Below are positions 17,039-27,245 of a stretch of 64,000 nt of DNA, in pieces. The notes beneath the pieces are model-generated. The model did not search any database. It was not told the origin of the DNA and saw nothing but the letters and a program-made list of their open reading frames with translations. The number at the start of each line of letters is the position of its first letter. Position 1 is the first letter of the stretch. A program made the position numbers and the translations under genes. The DNA is from Streptantibioticus cattleyicolor NRRL 8057 = DSM 46488 (lineage in GTDB: Bacteria > Actinomycetota > Actinomycetes > Streptomycetales > Streptomycetaceae), in contig NC_017586.1 in assembly GCF_000240165.1 (NCBI RefSeq), positions 3,162,001 to 3,226,000 of the forward strand, given 5' to 3'.

Positions 17039-18401
17039 TCACCGGCTGCTCGCGATCTTCGGAACGGGCACGATGTACCCGCGGTCGTTGACCGGTCCGC
17101 CGACCGGGTATTCACCAGGGGGCAGGGCGTGGATCCGCCGGTCGTCGAAGAAGCGGATTTCTCCGTTACGGCTGATCACTGCCTCCAGGTGCGGAGCACG
17201 TTTGTACGTCATATCGGTTTTCATGGATCCGTATTCATCGTCCGGAATGCCCAGCCGGTATCCCACGCCATGGTCCTTCTCCCAGTCGGAGAGAGGGCCG
17301 GGCAAACGGTCCTCCGGGTGGGTGTGCACGATGAACCGGTATCCCTGCCTGCCCAGTTCCCTGGGTATGACGGTTCTGGCCTGTTCACCCTGTATGAGGC
17401 GGAGGTCTCCGTCCGGGCCCTGGATCGCGGCGTGCTCCACCGAATTGAATTTCTGGAGTTCGGCCAGGTGCGAAGCGCTCACCTCGCCGGGCCCGATCGT
17501 CACCGGACCGTTCTCCAGGGCGCGCGCGAGTTGTTTGGCCTTCGGGGAGAGATCACCGTAGGTGATCTGGCCGCCGGGATGGCTGAAGTTGCCTTTCATC
17601 GGGGGGTTGATGTTGCGGGTGTCCCCCTCGTGGTGGCCGGTGCCCACTCCGTCCGTGTGCGGCGCCTCCTCCGCGAGCTGCCGGTCCCTGGCCTCGATGG
17701 TCCGGGCGGCCTTGGCGAGGCTCTTGTCGGTGTCGGTCAGAACGGTGTGGAGCGCGCCGGGCAGCTTGGGTCCGCACCGTGGCTGCGGTTCTGCGAAGGC
17801 CCTGGGTATCGACCTTGAGGGCATAGCCCTCCATGGCCACGCCCACCCCGCCGGTCAGTAATTTCGCGACCGACCGGCCCACGTGATCGCTGACCTCCTC
17901 GGCCGACTTGTCGACCAGCATGCCGAGGAGTTTGGCCTCCAGTTCCTGGAGCGCGAACTTGATCGCGGTCTTGGCGACCGCCACTTCGAGCGGGACTTCC
18001 CCCTCAGCCAACCCAAAGGTCACCAGCGCCTCGCCCTGGGTCGCGATCACCGCGGTGGCGAGGGTGACGGCAGCGCCGATCACCACCCCCTTCTGCACCT
18101 CCACGGCCACCGCGGCGTCCTCCAGCGCGGCGGCGAAGACGTGCATCGGCTCCCGCATCGCCGTGATCTGCGCGTGGTGGCCGTCCCATCGCCGCGCCAT
18201 CGTTCTGACGAACGCCGACTCACTGGAGCCCGACAGCTCCTGCACCGCGTCATGGGACAGCCTGGAGATCTGCGTGATCTCGTCGGCGAAGGCGCGCAGA
18301 TCCTTCGCCCAGCCCCGTAACTCGTCCTCGTCCACCCCGGGCCACGGCAGGCCCACGAAGTAGAAGGCGTCAACCACCCAGCCGGGTAACTCGATCGACA
18401 A
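17039..18401 (-). pseudogene. Polymorphic (T7SS/WXG-type) toxin gene with a +1 frameshift
   Basis: The N-terminal part, read from TTG 18401 after a G6 run, is a helical WXG100-like domain of about 210 residues (start SIELPGWVVDAFYFVG, a WDG turn, then a long hydrophobic helical region). Near 17768-17770 the coding frame changes by +1: dropping one C of the CCC run restores a continuous 453-residue protein. The C-terminal part, in the second frame, has a variable linker and a domain with VEHAAIQGPDGD, HTHPED and LSDWEKD. This resembles a JAB/MPN metalloprotease core (Glu, HxH, then Ser/Asp), but the spacing is not canonical. Codon 5 is TTA, which needs the bldA tRNA. Alternatives are a sequencing error or true +1 frameshifting. 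Confidence 0.65.
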
Positions 18402-18484
18402 CGGTCCCCCCACGCTTCGGCTGCGTCCACCGGCGGGGCAGCCGCCCGGGGTGCTTCGGCGGGCGGACCCGCCGGGGACGGAGC

Positions 18485-19780
18485 CTACGCCGACAGCAGG
18501 CCTCGGCCCAGCCAGTCCCCGGGGTCCTTGGCGCCGGGGAGGCAGAAGAAGTAGCCGCCGCCGGTGGGGGAGATGTAGTCGACGAGGGGTTCGTCGATGA
18601 GTCGGGTCTGGGTGGCCTCGAACTGGCGGATGGGGTCCTGCTGGTAGCAGCAGAAGACCAGGCCCATGTCGAGGTTGCCGACGTTGTCGACGCCGCGGTC
18701 GTAGTTGTAGCCGCGGCGCAGGATGCGGGAGTCGTCGGTCCTGGGGGTGCGGGGGTTGGCCAGGCGGATGTGGGCGTCCAGGGGGATGGCGTTGCCCTTG
18801 GGGTCCTTGGCGTAGTCGGGGGCGTCGGTCTCGTTGGCGCCGTCGAGGGGGGCGCCGGTGTCCTTGCGGCGGCCGAACATCTTCTCCTGCTCGGTGAGGG
18901 AGACCCGGTCCCAGAACTCGACGAGCATGCGGATGATGCGGATCACCTGGTAGCTGCCGCCCACCGCCCAGGAGGGCTCGCCGGCCGCGTCGGTGACCCA
19001 GACCAGGCGGTCCATCTCGCGGCCGGACTTCACGTCCGGGTTGGCGATGCCGTCCTTGAAGCCGAGCAGGTTGCGCTGGGCGCCGCTGGGCCGGGGGGCG
19101 TTCTGGAAGCCGTCGACGCGCCACTTGATCTGCATGGCGCCGCGGGTGTGGCGGGCTATGTCGCGCAGCGCGTGGAGCACGGTGTCCTGGCTGGCGGCGC
19201 AGATCTGCAACGACAGGTCGCCGTGGCACTCGGCCTGGTTCAGGTTGTCGTTGGGGAAGGTGCGCATCGGGACGAGCTTGCGCGGCTTGGCCTTGGCCAG
19301 GCCGAAGCGGTCGTCGAAGAGCGAGGCGCCGACGCCGACGGTGACGGTGAGCGCGTCGGCCGGGACGACCGGGCCGAGGATGCCGTTGTCGGACGGGGGC
19401 GCGCCGACGCCGAGGTCGACGGGGGTGCCGCCGACGGTCAGGAAGCGCGCCCGTTCGGTGATCGTCCGGAACAGGTCGGTCAGTTCCTTGCGGTTCTCGG
19501 CGATCACGTTGAACGAGACGAAGGCGGCGGCGGTGGGCTGCGGGGTGAGGATGCCGGCCTGGTGGACGCCGTGGAAGTCGACGGCGGTGGTCCGGCCCGC
19601 CGAGGAGTCGTCGGCGGCCTGGGCGCGTCCCGGGGTGAGGGCGAAGCCGCCGCCGGCCAGCGCGGCGCCGGCGGCACCGGCGCCCAGCGCCGTCTTCATG
19701 AAGGCCCGGCGGGCCGGACCGGCCGGGCAGCCGCCCTCGGCGGCCGACGCGAGCTGTTCGTGGTTGACAGGGCAGGACAT
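18485..19780 (-). CDS. efeB: EfeB deferrochelatase/peroxidase (Tat-exported DyP)
   Basis: A 431-residue DyP-type heme peroxidase of the EfeUOB ferrous iron system. The N-terminus carries a Tat signal ([12 protein letters not shown]) after a short Cys-containing head ([15 protein letters not shown]). DyP motifs include the GxxDG region as [10 protein letters not shown] and the heme-side stretch [12 protein letters not shown]. Overall length is usual for EfeB. ATG 19780 overlaps the efeUO stop (TGATG), so the two are translationally coupled. EfeB oxidises Fe2+ outside the membrane and passes it to EfeO and EfeU. Expression is probably controlled by the iron box at 21940-21958. Confidence 0.93.
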   Translation of the reverse strand: MSCPVNHEQLASAAEGGCPAGPARRAFMKTALGAGAAGAALAGGGFALTPGRAQAADDSSAGRTTAVDFHGVHQAGILTPQPTAAAFVSFNVIAENRKELTDLFRTITERARFLTVGGTPVDLGVGAPPSDNGILGPVVPADALTVTVGVGASLFDDRFGLAKAKPRKLVPMRTFPNDNLNQAECHGDLSLQICAASQDTVLHALRDIARHTRGAMQIKWRVDGFQNAPRPSGAQRNLLGFKDGIANPDVKSGREMDRLVWVTDAAGEPSWAVGGSYQVIRIIRMLVEFWDRVSLTEQEKMFGRRKDTGAPLDGANETDAPDYAKDPKGNAIPLDAHIRLANPRTPRTDDSRILRRGYNYDRGVDNVGNLDMGLVFCCYQQDPIRQFEATQTRLIDEPLVDYISPTGGGYFFCLPGAKDPGDWLGRGLLSA

Positions 19781-21837
19781 CAGGCGGACTTCCGGATCTC
19801 AAGGAGGTCGGGGATGGGCGCGAGGTCTTCCAGGAGCTGACCGGTGGCGCCGTTGAGCGTCTGGCGGCTGGTCTGGTCGAGCTGATCGACCGGGGTCCAC
19901 GCGTCGCCGTGGTGGGCGGCGTCCAGCAGCTTCTGGACCCGGGTGATGTCGCCGTCCACGGTGGTCAGCAGGGCGGCGTCGCGCTTGGCGATCAACGGGC
20001 GCAGCACGGTGAGGAGTTCACGGGTGCCCGACAGGTTGGCCGCGGCGGTGGCCAGGTTGGTGCCGCTGCCCTCGTCGGTGTCGGCGGTCAGCTCGAACTG
20101 GAGGGTGTTCTCCAGGATCTCGTGGGTGCGCAGCGGCAGGTCGGAGACGTCGAAGTCCTGGCTGGGGAACGCCTTGCGCAGCCCCTTGACGTCGGCGGCG
20201 AGCTGGTCGGCGGGGGCGCCGAGGGAGTCGGCGGACTCGCCGTGCCACAGGCCGTACTCGATGCGGTGGAAGCCGGTGAAGCCCTTGTCGTGGACGCCGT
20301 CGGGCAGACCGTCGGCGCGGCCGTTGATCTTCTTGTCGAAGTCCTCGAAGGTGCCGTAGGCGGCGCCCAGCGAGGAGTACGTCAGATGGGCGGTGAGCCA
20401 GTCCTTCTTCGCGGCGTCGAGGTCGCCGGAGTGGATGTCGTCGGCGAGCTTGCCGGTCTGGCCGATGAGGGTGGCCAGGCCTGCGTCGACGTACCCCTTG
20501 TACGCCTTCAGCGGCTGCTGGAGGTCGTCCTCGGAGACCGGGGCGACCGGCCTGGTGTTGCCGGAGCCGCTGACCCGGACCGCGGCGGAGGTGGTGACCT
20601 TGCCGCCGGTGGGGACGCAGCGCCAGGCGTACTGGCCGCCGCCGATGGTGGCGACCAGGCCGCGGGTGGTGCCGGGGGCGAGGCCCTCGATCTCGCCGAA
20701 GACGGCGTTGGTGCCCGGGTCGATCAGGTAGACCTCGGAGGTCTTGTTCCCGGTGTTGTGCATCTGGAAGGTCTGGCGGCCGGGCTTGGGGGCGGTGAAC
20801 CCCTTGCCGCAGTCGGTCTCGGAGACGGAGACGGTCTGCGCCCCGGCGGGCTTGGAGCCGCCCAGCGCGATCACGGTGCCGGCGACGACCACCGGGACGG
20901 CGACGACGGCGGCCGGGACGACCCAGGCCGGACGCCTGCGCGAAGCGGCCTCGGCGGACTTGCCGGCCTCGGCGGCCCCGGCGGTCTTCCCGGACTCGGC
21001 CGGCGCCGCGGCCGGCTTGGGCTTCGCCGTCCGCACCCCGCGGACGAAGAGCGTCATCACCACGGCCAGGTAGGCCACGTACGCGACCACCTGGAGCCAG
21101 GTCATCTGCGGGGTGAGGTTGAAGACGCCCTGGAGCAGCGTGCCCCACCAGGAGCTGGCGTCGACGCTGTCGCTGAAGTGCACCGCGAAGGCGTGGGCGC
21201 CGGGCAGGACGCCGCCTTCCTGGAGGTCGCGCAGGCCGTAGCCGAGGACCCCGGAGGCGATGACGATCAGCACGATGCCGGTGCAGGTGAAGAACTTGGT
21301 GAGGTTGATCTTCAGTACCCGGCGGTACAGGCCCCAGCAGAGCCCGGCGGCGATCACCAGGCCGACCGCGGCGCCGATCAGCGGGCCGGTGGACTCCCCG
21401 GCGGCGCGGGCGGTGGTCCACAGGAAGAGCGCGGTCTCCAGGCCCTCCCGGCCGACCGCCAGGAACGAGGTGACCACCAGCATCCCGGCGCCCATGGAGA
21501 GCGCGGCGGTGACCTTCTCGCGGATCTCGCTGGAGAGGTTGCGGGCCGAGCGGCGCATCCAGAAGACCATGGCGGTCACGAAGCCCACCGCGATGACGCT
21601 GAGCGCGCCGCCGAACGCCTCCTGGGCGGTGGCCGGCATGTTGGCGGCGCTGAAGGTGAGGACGGCACCGAAGCTCATGGCCACCGCGATGGCGGCCAGC
21701 ACCCCGGTCCACACCTGGGGCAGCCGGGACTTCTGGTCGGCGCGGACGATGGTGGCGACCAGGATCGACACGATGAGGCCGGCTTCCAGCCCCTCTCTGA
21801 GGCCGATCAGAAAGCTGGGAAACGCGTCGTCCCACAT
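19780..21837 (-). CDS. efeUO: EfeU-EfeO fusion: FTR1 iron permease joined to cupredoxin/M75 protein
   Basis: One uninterrupted 685-residue frame encodes both permease and lipoprotein-like partner, which are separate genes in most EfeUOB systems. Residues 1-275 form the seven-helix FTR1 permease with both REGLE motifs ([10 protein letters not shown] near 12 and [10 protein letters not shown] near 135). A Lys/Ala/Pro linker (about 275-310) leads to an extra helix (about 312-332). Then come an EfeO-N cupredoxin domain (about 345-440) and an EfeO M75-type domain (about 445-685) with the metal motif HRIE in [17 protein letters not shown] 21837 is the first residue before the permease starts. It is the first gene of an operon with efeB behind a DmdR1-like iron box. 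Confidence 0.9.
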   Translation of the reverse strand: MWDDAFPSFLIGLREGLEAGLIVSILVATIVRADQKSRLPQVWTGVLAAIAVAMSFGAVLTFSAANMPATAQEAFGGALSVIAVGFVTAMVFWMRRSARNLSSEIREKVTAALSMGAGMLVVTSFLAVGREGLETALFLWTTARAAGESTGPLIGAAVGLVIAAGLCWGLYRRVLKINLTKFFTCTGIVLIVIASGVLGYGLRDLQEGGVLPGAHAFAVHFSDSVDASSWWGTLLQGVFNLTPQMTWLQVVAYVAYLAVVMTLFVRGVRTAKPKPAAAPAESGKTAGAAEAGKSAEAASRRRPAWVVPAAVVAVPVVVAGTVIALGGSKPAGAQTVSVSETDCGKGFTAPKPGRQTFQMHNTGNKTSEVYLIDPGTNAVFGEIEGLAPGTTRGLVATIGGGQYAWRCVPTGGKVTTSAAVRVSGSGNTRPVAPVSEDDLQQPLKAYKGYVDAGLATLIGQTGKLADDIHSGDLDAAKKDWLTAHLTYSSLGAAYGTFEDFDKKINGRADGLPDGVHDKGFTGFHRIEYGLWHGESADSLGAPADQLAADVKGLRKAFPSQDFDVSDLPLRTHEILENTLQFELTADTDEGSGTNLATAAANLSGTRELLTVLRPLIAKRDAALLTTVDGDITRVQKLLDAAHHGDAWTPVDQLDQTSRQTLNGATGQLLEDLAPIPDLLEIRKSA

Positions 21838-21939
21838 GGTGACTGCTGTGTCCTCCCCGGCGCGCCCGCCCTGGTACATCCCTGTATGCCGCGAGGTTCA
21901 CCGCGCGGACGCGCCGCACGCGTCCGCCGCAAACGGCAG

Positions 21940-21958
21940 TTAGCTTAGGCGAACCTTA
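21940..21958 (-). promoter_or_regulatory. DmdR1/DtxR iron box of the efe operon
   Basis: TTAGCTTAGGCGAACCTTA at 21940-21958 matches the streptomycete iron-box consensus TTAGGTTAGGCTCACCTAA at 15 of 19 positions and has partial dyad symmetry. It lies about 100 bp upstream of the efeUO start and predicts repression by Fe(II)-DmdR1. Confidence 0.8.
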
Positions 21959-22019
21959 GTAAACCCCTCAAGGGGTCGGACACCCGGGGCGCAACGCGAC
22001 GCGCCGGGGCGGACGCGAA

Positions 22020-22052
22020 AAGGCCCCGCAATCCCATGGATTCCGGGGCCTT
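22020..22052. terminator. Terminator after aspS
   Basis: The arms 22020-22034 and 22038-22052 (AAGGCCCCGCAATCC and its complement with one mismatch) form a 15-bp stem with a 3-nt loop. It lies 26 bp beyond the aspS stop on the minus strand and separates aspS from the efe promoter region. Confidence 0.8.
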
Positions 22053-22077
22053 CGCGCCAGCTGTGTCCGGTATTGCC

Positions 22078-23868
22078 CTACTTGGCGGGGTCGGACTTGG
22101 CCTCCGGCTTGGCCGGGGGCTTGCGGATGCTGAGGTGAAGCTCACGCAGCCGGGCCTCGTCCACCTCGCTCGGGGCGCCCATCAGGAGGTCCTGGGCGGT
22201 CTGGTTGAGCGGGAAGGCGATGGTCTCGCGGATGTTGGGCTCGTCGGCCAGCAGCATCACGATGCGGTCGACACCCGGGGCGATGCCACCGTGCGGCGGG
22301 GCGCCGAAGTGGAACGCGCGCAGCATGCCGCCGAACTCGCTCTCCACCTGCTCGCGGCTGTACCCGGCGATCTCGAACGCCTTGTACATGATGGCCGGCT
22401 CGTGGTTCCGGATGGCGCCGGAGGAGAGCTCCACACCGTTGCACACGATGTCGTACTGCCAGGCCAGGATGTCCAGCGGGTCCTTGGTCTCCAGCGCCTC
22501 CAGGCCGCCCTGGGGCATGGAGAACGGGTTGTGGCTGAACTCGATCTGCCCGGTGTCCTCGTTGCGCTCGAACATCGGGAAGTCGACGATCCAGCAGAAG
22601 CGGAAGACGTCCTCCTCGAAGTGGCCGGCCCGCTTGGCGGCCTCGACGCGCACCGCGCCCATGATCTTGGAGACCTCGTCGAACTCGCCGGCCCCGAAGA
22701 AGATGGCGTACCCCGGCTTGGCCTCGACCGCGCCGAGCAGCGCCTTGGTGTCGTCCTCGGTGAGGAACTTGGCGATCGGGCCGGTGAGCGTCAGGTCCTC
22801 GCCGACGCGCAGCCAGGCCAGGCCCTTGGCGCCCTGGGTGGTGGCGAACTCACCCATCTGGTCGAAGAACTTGCGCGGCTGCTCCGCGGTGTCCGGCACC
22901 GCCAGCGCCCGCACGTGCTTGCCCGCGAACGCCTTGAAGCCGGAGTCGGCGAAGACCGCGCTGACGTCGGTCAGCTCCAGCTTGGCCCGCAGATCGGGCT
23001 TGTCCGAGCCGTACTTGAGCATCGCCTCGCGGAACGGGATGCGGGGGAACGGCGAGGTGACGTGGCGACCGCCGCCGAACTCCTCGAACAGCTCGGTCAT
23101 CACCTTCTCGATGACCCCGAAGACGTCCTCCTGCTCGACGAAGCTCATCTCGACGTCGAGCTGGTAGAACTCGCCCGGCGAGCGGTCGGCGCGGCTGTCC
23201 TCGTCGCGGAAGCAGGGGGCGATCTGGAAGTAGCGGTCGAAGCCGGCGATCATCAGCAGCTGCTTGAACTGCTGCGGGGCCTGCGGCAGCGCGTAGAACT
23301 TGCCGGCGTGCACCCGCGAGGGGACCAGGAAGTCCCGGGCGCCCTCGGGGGAGGTGGCCGACAGGATCGGGGTCGCCATCTCGTTGAAGCCGAGCGCGGT
23401 CATCTTCTCCCGGATCGACCGGATGACCGCGGAGCGCAGCATGATGTTGCGGTGCATGCGGGCGCGCCGCAGGTCGAGGAAGCGGTTGGTGAGCCGCATC
23501 TCCTCGTTGGCGTTGTCCTCGGGGAAGACCGGGAACGGCAGCGGGTCGGCGGCGCCGAGCACCTCGAACGCGGTGACCTCGACCTCGACCTCACCGGTGG
23601 CCAGCTCGGGGTTGACGTTCTCGGCGCTGCGCGCGAGCACCCGGCCGTCCACCCGGATGACCGATTCCTTGGACTGGCCGCTGAGCGCCTCGTAGGCCGG
23701 GTTGTCCGGGTGGGCGATCAGCTGGACGACGCCGTAGTGGTCCCGCAGATCGACGAAGAGGATGCCGCCGAGGTTGCGCCGGTTGTGCAGCCAACCCGCG
23801 AGGCGCACCTCGTTGCCGACGTCGGCGGCGCGCAGCTCGCCGCAGGTGTGGGACCGGTACCGATGCAT
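22078..23868 (-). CDS. aspS: Aspartyl-tRNA synthetase, bacterial type
   Basis: A 596-residue class IIb synthetase. ATG 23868 gives the normal N-terminus [13 protein letters not shown]; the frame is open further upstream but without family similarity. Domains in order are the OB-fold anticodon-binding domain (about 10-110), the class II core with [12 protein letters not shown] and motif 2 ([11 protein letters not shown]), the inserted GAD domain (about 300-420), and the end of the core with motif 3 ([13 protein letters not shown]). The GAD insert marks the bacterial type. A Lys/Pro-rich tail of ~15 residues ends the protein. It is monocistronic with a terminator at 22020-22052. Confidence 0.97.
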   Translation of the reverse strand: MHRYRSHTCGELRAADVGNEVRLAGWLHNRRNLGGILFVDLRDHYGVVQLIAHPDNPAYEALSGQSKESVIRVDGRVLARSAENVNPELATGEVEVEVTAFEVLGAADPLPFPVFPEDNANEEMRLTNRFLDLRRARMHRNIMLRSAVIRSIREKMTALGFNEMATPILSATSPEGARDFLVPSRVHAGKFYALPQAPQQFKQLLMIAGFDRYFQIAPCFRDEDSRADRSPGEFYQLDVEMSFVEQEDVFGVIEKVMTELFEEFGGGRHVTSPFPRIPFREAMLKYGSDKPDLRAKLELTDVSAVFADSGFKAFAGKHVRALAVPDTAEQPRKFFDQMGEFATTQGAKGLAWLRVGEDLTLTGPIAKFLTEDDTKALLGAVEAKPGYAIFFGAGEFDEVSKIMGAVRVEAAKRAGHFEEDVFRFCWIVDFPMFERNEDTGQIEFSHNPFSMPQGGLEALETKDPLDILAWQYDIVCNGVELSSGAIRNHEPAIMYKAFEIAGYSREQVESEFGGMLRAFHFGAPPHGGIAPGVDRIVMLLADEPNIRETIAFPLNQTAQDLLMGAPSEVDEARLRELHLSIRKPPAKPEAKSDPAK

Positions 23869-24002
23869 CGTCCATCCAAGGGGGCTCCGGGGGCGCGCCC
23901 CCGGGATAAGGAAACAGCAGACCCCCCACAGCGTACCTTGGCACCTCGCGCCCTCTATTGGTATGGACATGTCCTACGGGTGCTCACGCGAACGAATCAC
24001 CA

Positions 24003-24015
24003 TAAAGTAGGGCCG
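24003..24015 (+). promoter_or_regulatory. -10 element of the PAS/PP2C gene, leaderless arrangement
   Basis: TAAAGT at 24003-24008 is followed by 7 nt and then ATG 24016, with no Shine-Dalgarno sequence. Confidence 0.4.
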
Positions 24016-26163
24016 ATGCAGACAGAGGGTGCTCCCCAGCCGCTCCGGGCCGAGGACGTGCTGACGGCCGTAGGCACCGGCCTTTGGCGTTGGGAGAACT
24101 CCAGCGGCACGGTCACCGTGGACCGCCGGGCCGCGGCGCTGCTGGGCATGGCGGACGGCGCCGGCACCGTCCCGGCCACCGCGGTCCGCGCCTGCCTGGC
24201 CCCCGAGGACATGGTCGACCTCACCGCGGCGGTGGACCTGGGGCTCGCCGAGGAACGGGTGGCCGAGGCCCGGCTGCGGGTGATCGGCGAGGACGGGCGG
24301 GTGGTACGGCGGCTGCACACCCGGCTGCACGGCGAGCCCCATCCGTCCGGCGGAGCGCACACCGTGGTCGGCACCCTGGCCGAGCTGCCCGAGGACGGCG
24401 CCCTGCACCAGGTCAGCGACGGCGGACGGCGGGCCCGGGAGGCGTTCCTGCTGGACGCCGGGCGGGCGCTGGCCGAGGCCGACAGCACCGCCGAGGTGCT
24501 GCGGGTGGCCGCCTCGCTCTCCATGCCCGGCTTCACCCCGGACGGCCAGGCGATCTTCGCCGTCCAGGGCGACCAGCTGGTGATGATCGGCCACCACGGG
24601 CACCGGCACGGCGGCGAGCGCCCGTTCCTCCAGATGCCGCTGGCCACCGACTACCCGGCCGCCGAGGTGGCCCGTACCGGCCGGGCGATCTACCTGCCCG
24701 CCCCGGAGGCGTACCGCGACCGCTTCCCGGCCACCTGGCCGCTGGTGGAGCCGCTGGGCCGCCGGTCGTGGGCCTTCCTGCCGCTGGTGGTGGCGGGGTC
24801 GACCACCGGCGCGTGGCTGGCCGCGTTCCGGGAGCCGGTGCGGTTCACCCCGGACGAGCGCTCGGTGCTCACCACGGTCGCCCGGATGCTGGCCCAGGCG
24901 CTGACCCGGGCCCACCTCCAGGAGTCCGAACGCGAGCTCTCCGACGGCCTGCAGCGCACCATGCTGCCCACCCACAAACCCGAGATCGCCGGGATGACGC
25001 TGGCCGCCCGCTACGTCCCCACCGGCGGCGGCCTCCAGATCGGCGGCGACTGGTACGACGTGATCGACCTGCCCTCCGGGCGCACCGCCCTGGTCATCGG
25101 GGACGTCCAGGGACACGACGTGCGGGCCGCCGGGCTCATGGGCCAGCTGCGCATCGCGCTGCGGGCGTACGCCTCCGAGGGGCACCGGCCGGACGCGGTG
25201 CTCTCCCGCGCCTCGCGCTTCCTGGCCGGGCTCAACGACGCCGCCGACGCCCCCCGGCCGGCCGGCGCCGAGGTGGCCGGGGGCCGGCCGCACGGCTTCG
25301 GCGACCGCTTCGCCACCTGCCTGTACGTGGAGGTGGACCCGGCCACCGGGAACCTGGACATCGCCCGGGCCGGCCATCCGGACCCGGCGATCCGGCTGGG
25401 CGACGGCACCACGATCGTCCGCCACACCCCGGGCGGGCTGCCGCTGGGCATCGACCCGGACGCCGACTACCCGACCACCACGCTGGCGCTCGACCCCGGC
25501 GAGGTGCTGCTGGTCTGCACCGACGGGCTGATCGAGACCGGCGGCCACGACCTGGACACCGGCTGGCGCCGGCTCACCGACGTCCTGGCGGCCACCCCGG
25601 CGGACGACCTGGAGACGCTGGCCGACGCGCTGGTGGCCGCGGTGCACGGACCCCCCTCGCACCACACCCCCGGCCCGCTCGCCGACCGCCGCGAGGACGA
25701 CGTGGCGCTGCTCCTGCTGCGGTGCGGCGAGGCCCGGGCGGAGCTGGCCTACCCGCCCCGCCGTACCGCGCTCACCGTCGGCCAGGACCAGCCGCAGGCG
25801 ATCCGCGGCGCCCGGCACGAGATCCGGGCGCTGATGCACGACTGGGCCGACCCCGACCAGGTGGACTCGGCGGTGCTGATGGTCTCCGAGATGCTCACCA
25901 ACGTGCTGGTGCACACCGACGGGGACGCCGGTGTCACCGCCGAGGTGCTGGGCCGGCCGGGGTCACGGCGGCTGCGGGTGACGGTGGCCGACCGCAGCGA
26001 CGAGATGCCGCACCGCCGCAGCCCCGGCGAGATGGCCTCCTCCGGGCGCGGCCTGATCCTCCTCGACGAGCTCTCCGACGCCTCCGGGGTGGACCCGGCG
26101 GGCCAGGGCAAGTCGATCTGGTTCGAGCTGTACGAGGCGGACGCGCCCGGCACCCCGCACTGA
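24016..26163 (+). CDS. PAS-GAF-PP2C-HATPase signalling protein (SpoIIE/RsbU type)
   Basis: A 715-residue cytoplasmic multidomain regulator typical of streptomycetes. A PAS-like domain covers about residues 10-115, GAF about 140-300, PP2C_SIG about 315-575 and an RsbW-like ATPase about 590-710. The phosphatase motifs are complete: GGDWYDVID, VIGDVQGHD, RAGHPDP, CTDGLIE and REDDVALLLL. The ATPase has an N box (VSEMLTNVLVHTDG) and G2 (GRGLILLDELSD), but a G1 motif is hard to see (VADRSDEMP), so nucleotide binding may be altered. It combines phosphatase and kinase-type modules for sigma-factor partner switching. Signal and target are unknown. Confidence 0.92.
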   Translation: MQTEGAPQPLRAEDVLTAVGTGLWRWENSSGTVTVDRRAAALLGMADGAGTVPATAVRACLAPEDMVDLTAAVDLGLAEERVAEARLRVIGEDGRVVRRLHTRLHGEPHPSGGAHTVVGTLAELPEDGALHQVSDGGRRAREAFLLDAGRALAEADSTAEVLRVAASLSMPGFTPDGQAIFAVQGDQLVMIGHHGHRHGGERPFLQMPLATDYPAAEVARTGRAIYLPAPEAYRDRFPATWPLVEPLGRRSWAFLPLVVAGSTTGAWLAAFREPVRFTPDERSVLTTVARMLAQALTRAHLQESERELSDGLQRTMLPTHKPEIAGMTLAARYVPTGGGLQIGGDWYDVIDLPSGRTALVIGDVQGHDVRAAGLMGQLRIALRAYASEGHRPDAVLSRASRFLAGLNDAADAPRPAGAEVAGGRPHGFGDRFATCLYVEVDPATGNLDIARAGHPDPAIRLGDGTTIVRHTPGGLPLGIDPDADYPTTTLALDPGEVLLVCTDGLIETGGHDLDTGWRRLTDVLAATPADDLETLADALVAAVHGPPSHHTPGPLADRREDDVALLLLRCGEARAELAYPPRRTALTVGQDQPQAIRGARHEIRALMHDWADPDQVDSAVLMVSEMLTNVLVHTDGDAGVTAEVLGRPGSRRLRVTVADRSDEMPHRRSPGEMASSGRGLILLDELSDASGVDPAGQGKSIWFELYEADAPGTPH

Positions 26164-26169
26164 CCGGCG

Positions 26170-27120
26170 TCAGTGGCCGGCCGGTACCGTGCCCAGCCGT
26201 CCGGCCCTGAAGTCCTCGAAGGCCTGGGCCAGTTCGGCGTGCGAGTTCATCACGAACGGGCCGTAGTGGAAGACCGGTTCCCGGATCGGCAGCCCGCCGA
26301 GCAGGACCACCTCGAAGTTGGCCGTCCGCGACTCCTGGGTCCGGTCGGCCCGGATGGTGACCGAGTCGCCCGCCCCGAAGACGACCGCCTGCCCCATCCG
26401 GAAGGGGCGCCCCTCCTCGCCGGCCGAACCGTGCCCGGCGAGCCCGTAGGCCAGGGCGTTGAACTCCGGCCGCCAGGGCAGGGTCACCCGGGCGCCGGGG
26501 CTGACGGAGACGTGGGTCATGGTGATCGGGGTGTGCGTCGCCCCCGGCCCGGCGTGGCCGCCGAGGTCGCCGGCGATCAGCCGGATCAGCGCGCCGCCGT
26601 CCTCGGAGGCCAGCAGCTTGACGGTGCCGCCGCGGATGTCCTGGTACTTCGGGGCGATCATCTTGTCCTTGCGCGGCAGGTTGACCCACAGCTGGAGCCC
26701 GTGGAAGAGGCCGCCGCTGACGACCAGCTCCTCCGGGGGCGCCTCGATGTGCAGCAGGCCCGACCCCGCCGTCATCCACTGGGTGTCGCCGTCGGTGATG
26801 ACGCCGCCGCCGCCGTGCGAGTCCTGGTGGACGAAGGTGCCGTCGATCAGGTACGTCACGGTCTCGAAGCCGCGGTGCGGGTGCCACGGGGTGCCGCGCG
26901 GCTCCCCGGCCGCGTAGTCCACCTCGCCCATCTGGTCCATCATGATGAACGGGTCGAGGTGCTGGTGGTCGATGCCGGCGAAGGCACGGCGCACGGGGAA
27001 GCCCTCGCCCTCGAAGCCGGACGGGGCGGTCGTCACGGCGAGCACCGGACGGCCGGCCGCGTCGGCGGCGGCCGTCACACGCGGCAGGGTCAACGGATTT
27101 TCTACGGTCACGGCGGGCAT
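26170..27120 (-). CDS. Pirin family protein
   Basis: A 316-residue bicupin of the pirin family, known as Fe-binding proteins with quercetinase activity or regulatory roles (in streptomycetes and Serratia they affect acyl-CoA dehydrogenase or pyruvate dehydrogenase). ATG 27120 follows GAGGAGG. The N-terminal cupin has the metal ligands in PHRGFETVTY and HQDSHGG, with GLLHIEAP carrying the later His/Glu. The C-terminal cupin (about 180-290) is degenerate. It is nearly tail-to-tail with the upstream signalling gene. The promoter region has a GTTCA direct repeat. The acyl-CoA dehydrogenase gene at 27863 is a possible functional link (inference). Confidence 0.92.
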   Translation of the reverse strand: MPAVTVENPLTLPRVTAAADAAGRPVLAVTTAPSGFEGEGFPVRRAFAGIDHQHLDPFIMMDQMGEVDYAAGEPRGTPWHPHRGFETVTYLIDGTFVHQDSHGGGGVITDGDTQWMTAGSGLLHIEAPPEELVVSGGLFHGLQLWVNLPRKDKMIAPKYQDIRGGTVKLLASEDGGALIRLIAGDLGGHAGPGATHTPITMTHVSVSPGARVTLPWRPEFNALAYGLAGHGSAGEEGRPFRMGQAVVFGAGDSVTIRADRTQESRTANFEVVLLGGLPIREPVFHYGPFVMNSHAELAQAFEDFRAGRLGTVPAGH

Positions 27121-27148
27121 CGCGGCCTCCTCGGGGTCGTCCGTGTCC

Positions 27149-27168
27149 AGTTTAGTTGAACAGTGAAC
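27149..27168 (-). promoter_or_regulatory. Pirin promoter with overlapping GTTCA repeats
   Basis: On the minus strand TAAACT (27149-27154) can serve as -10. Immediately upstream, GTTCACTGTTCAAC (27155-27168) contains two direct GTTCA units 7 bp apart, which could be a regulator site. No good -35 is visible. Confidence 0.35.
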
Positions 27169-27245
27169 GACTTGCCGGGCGAACGTATTCCGGGCCGCCA
27201 CGCGTGTCGCGCGGCGGCCCGGAAACGGTCGGGGCGGAGTCGGCC

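Noticed and set aside
22036-24015. Upstream extension of the PAS/PP2C frame
   Set aside because: It is antisense to aspS with Val/Leu/Gly/Arg-rich shadow composition. The gene starts at ATG 24016.
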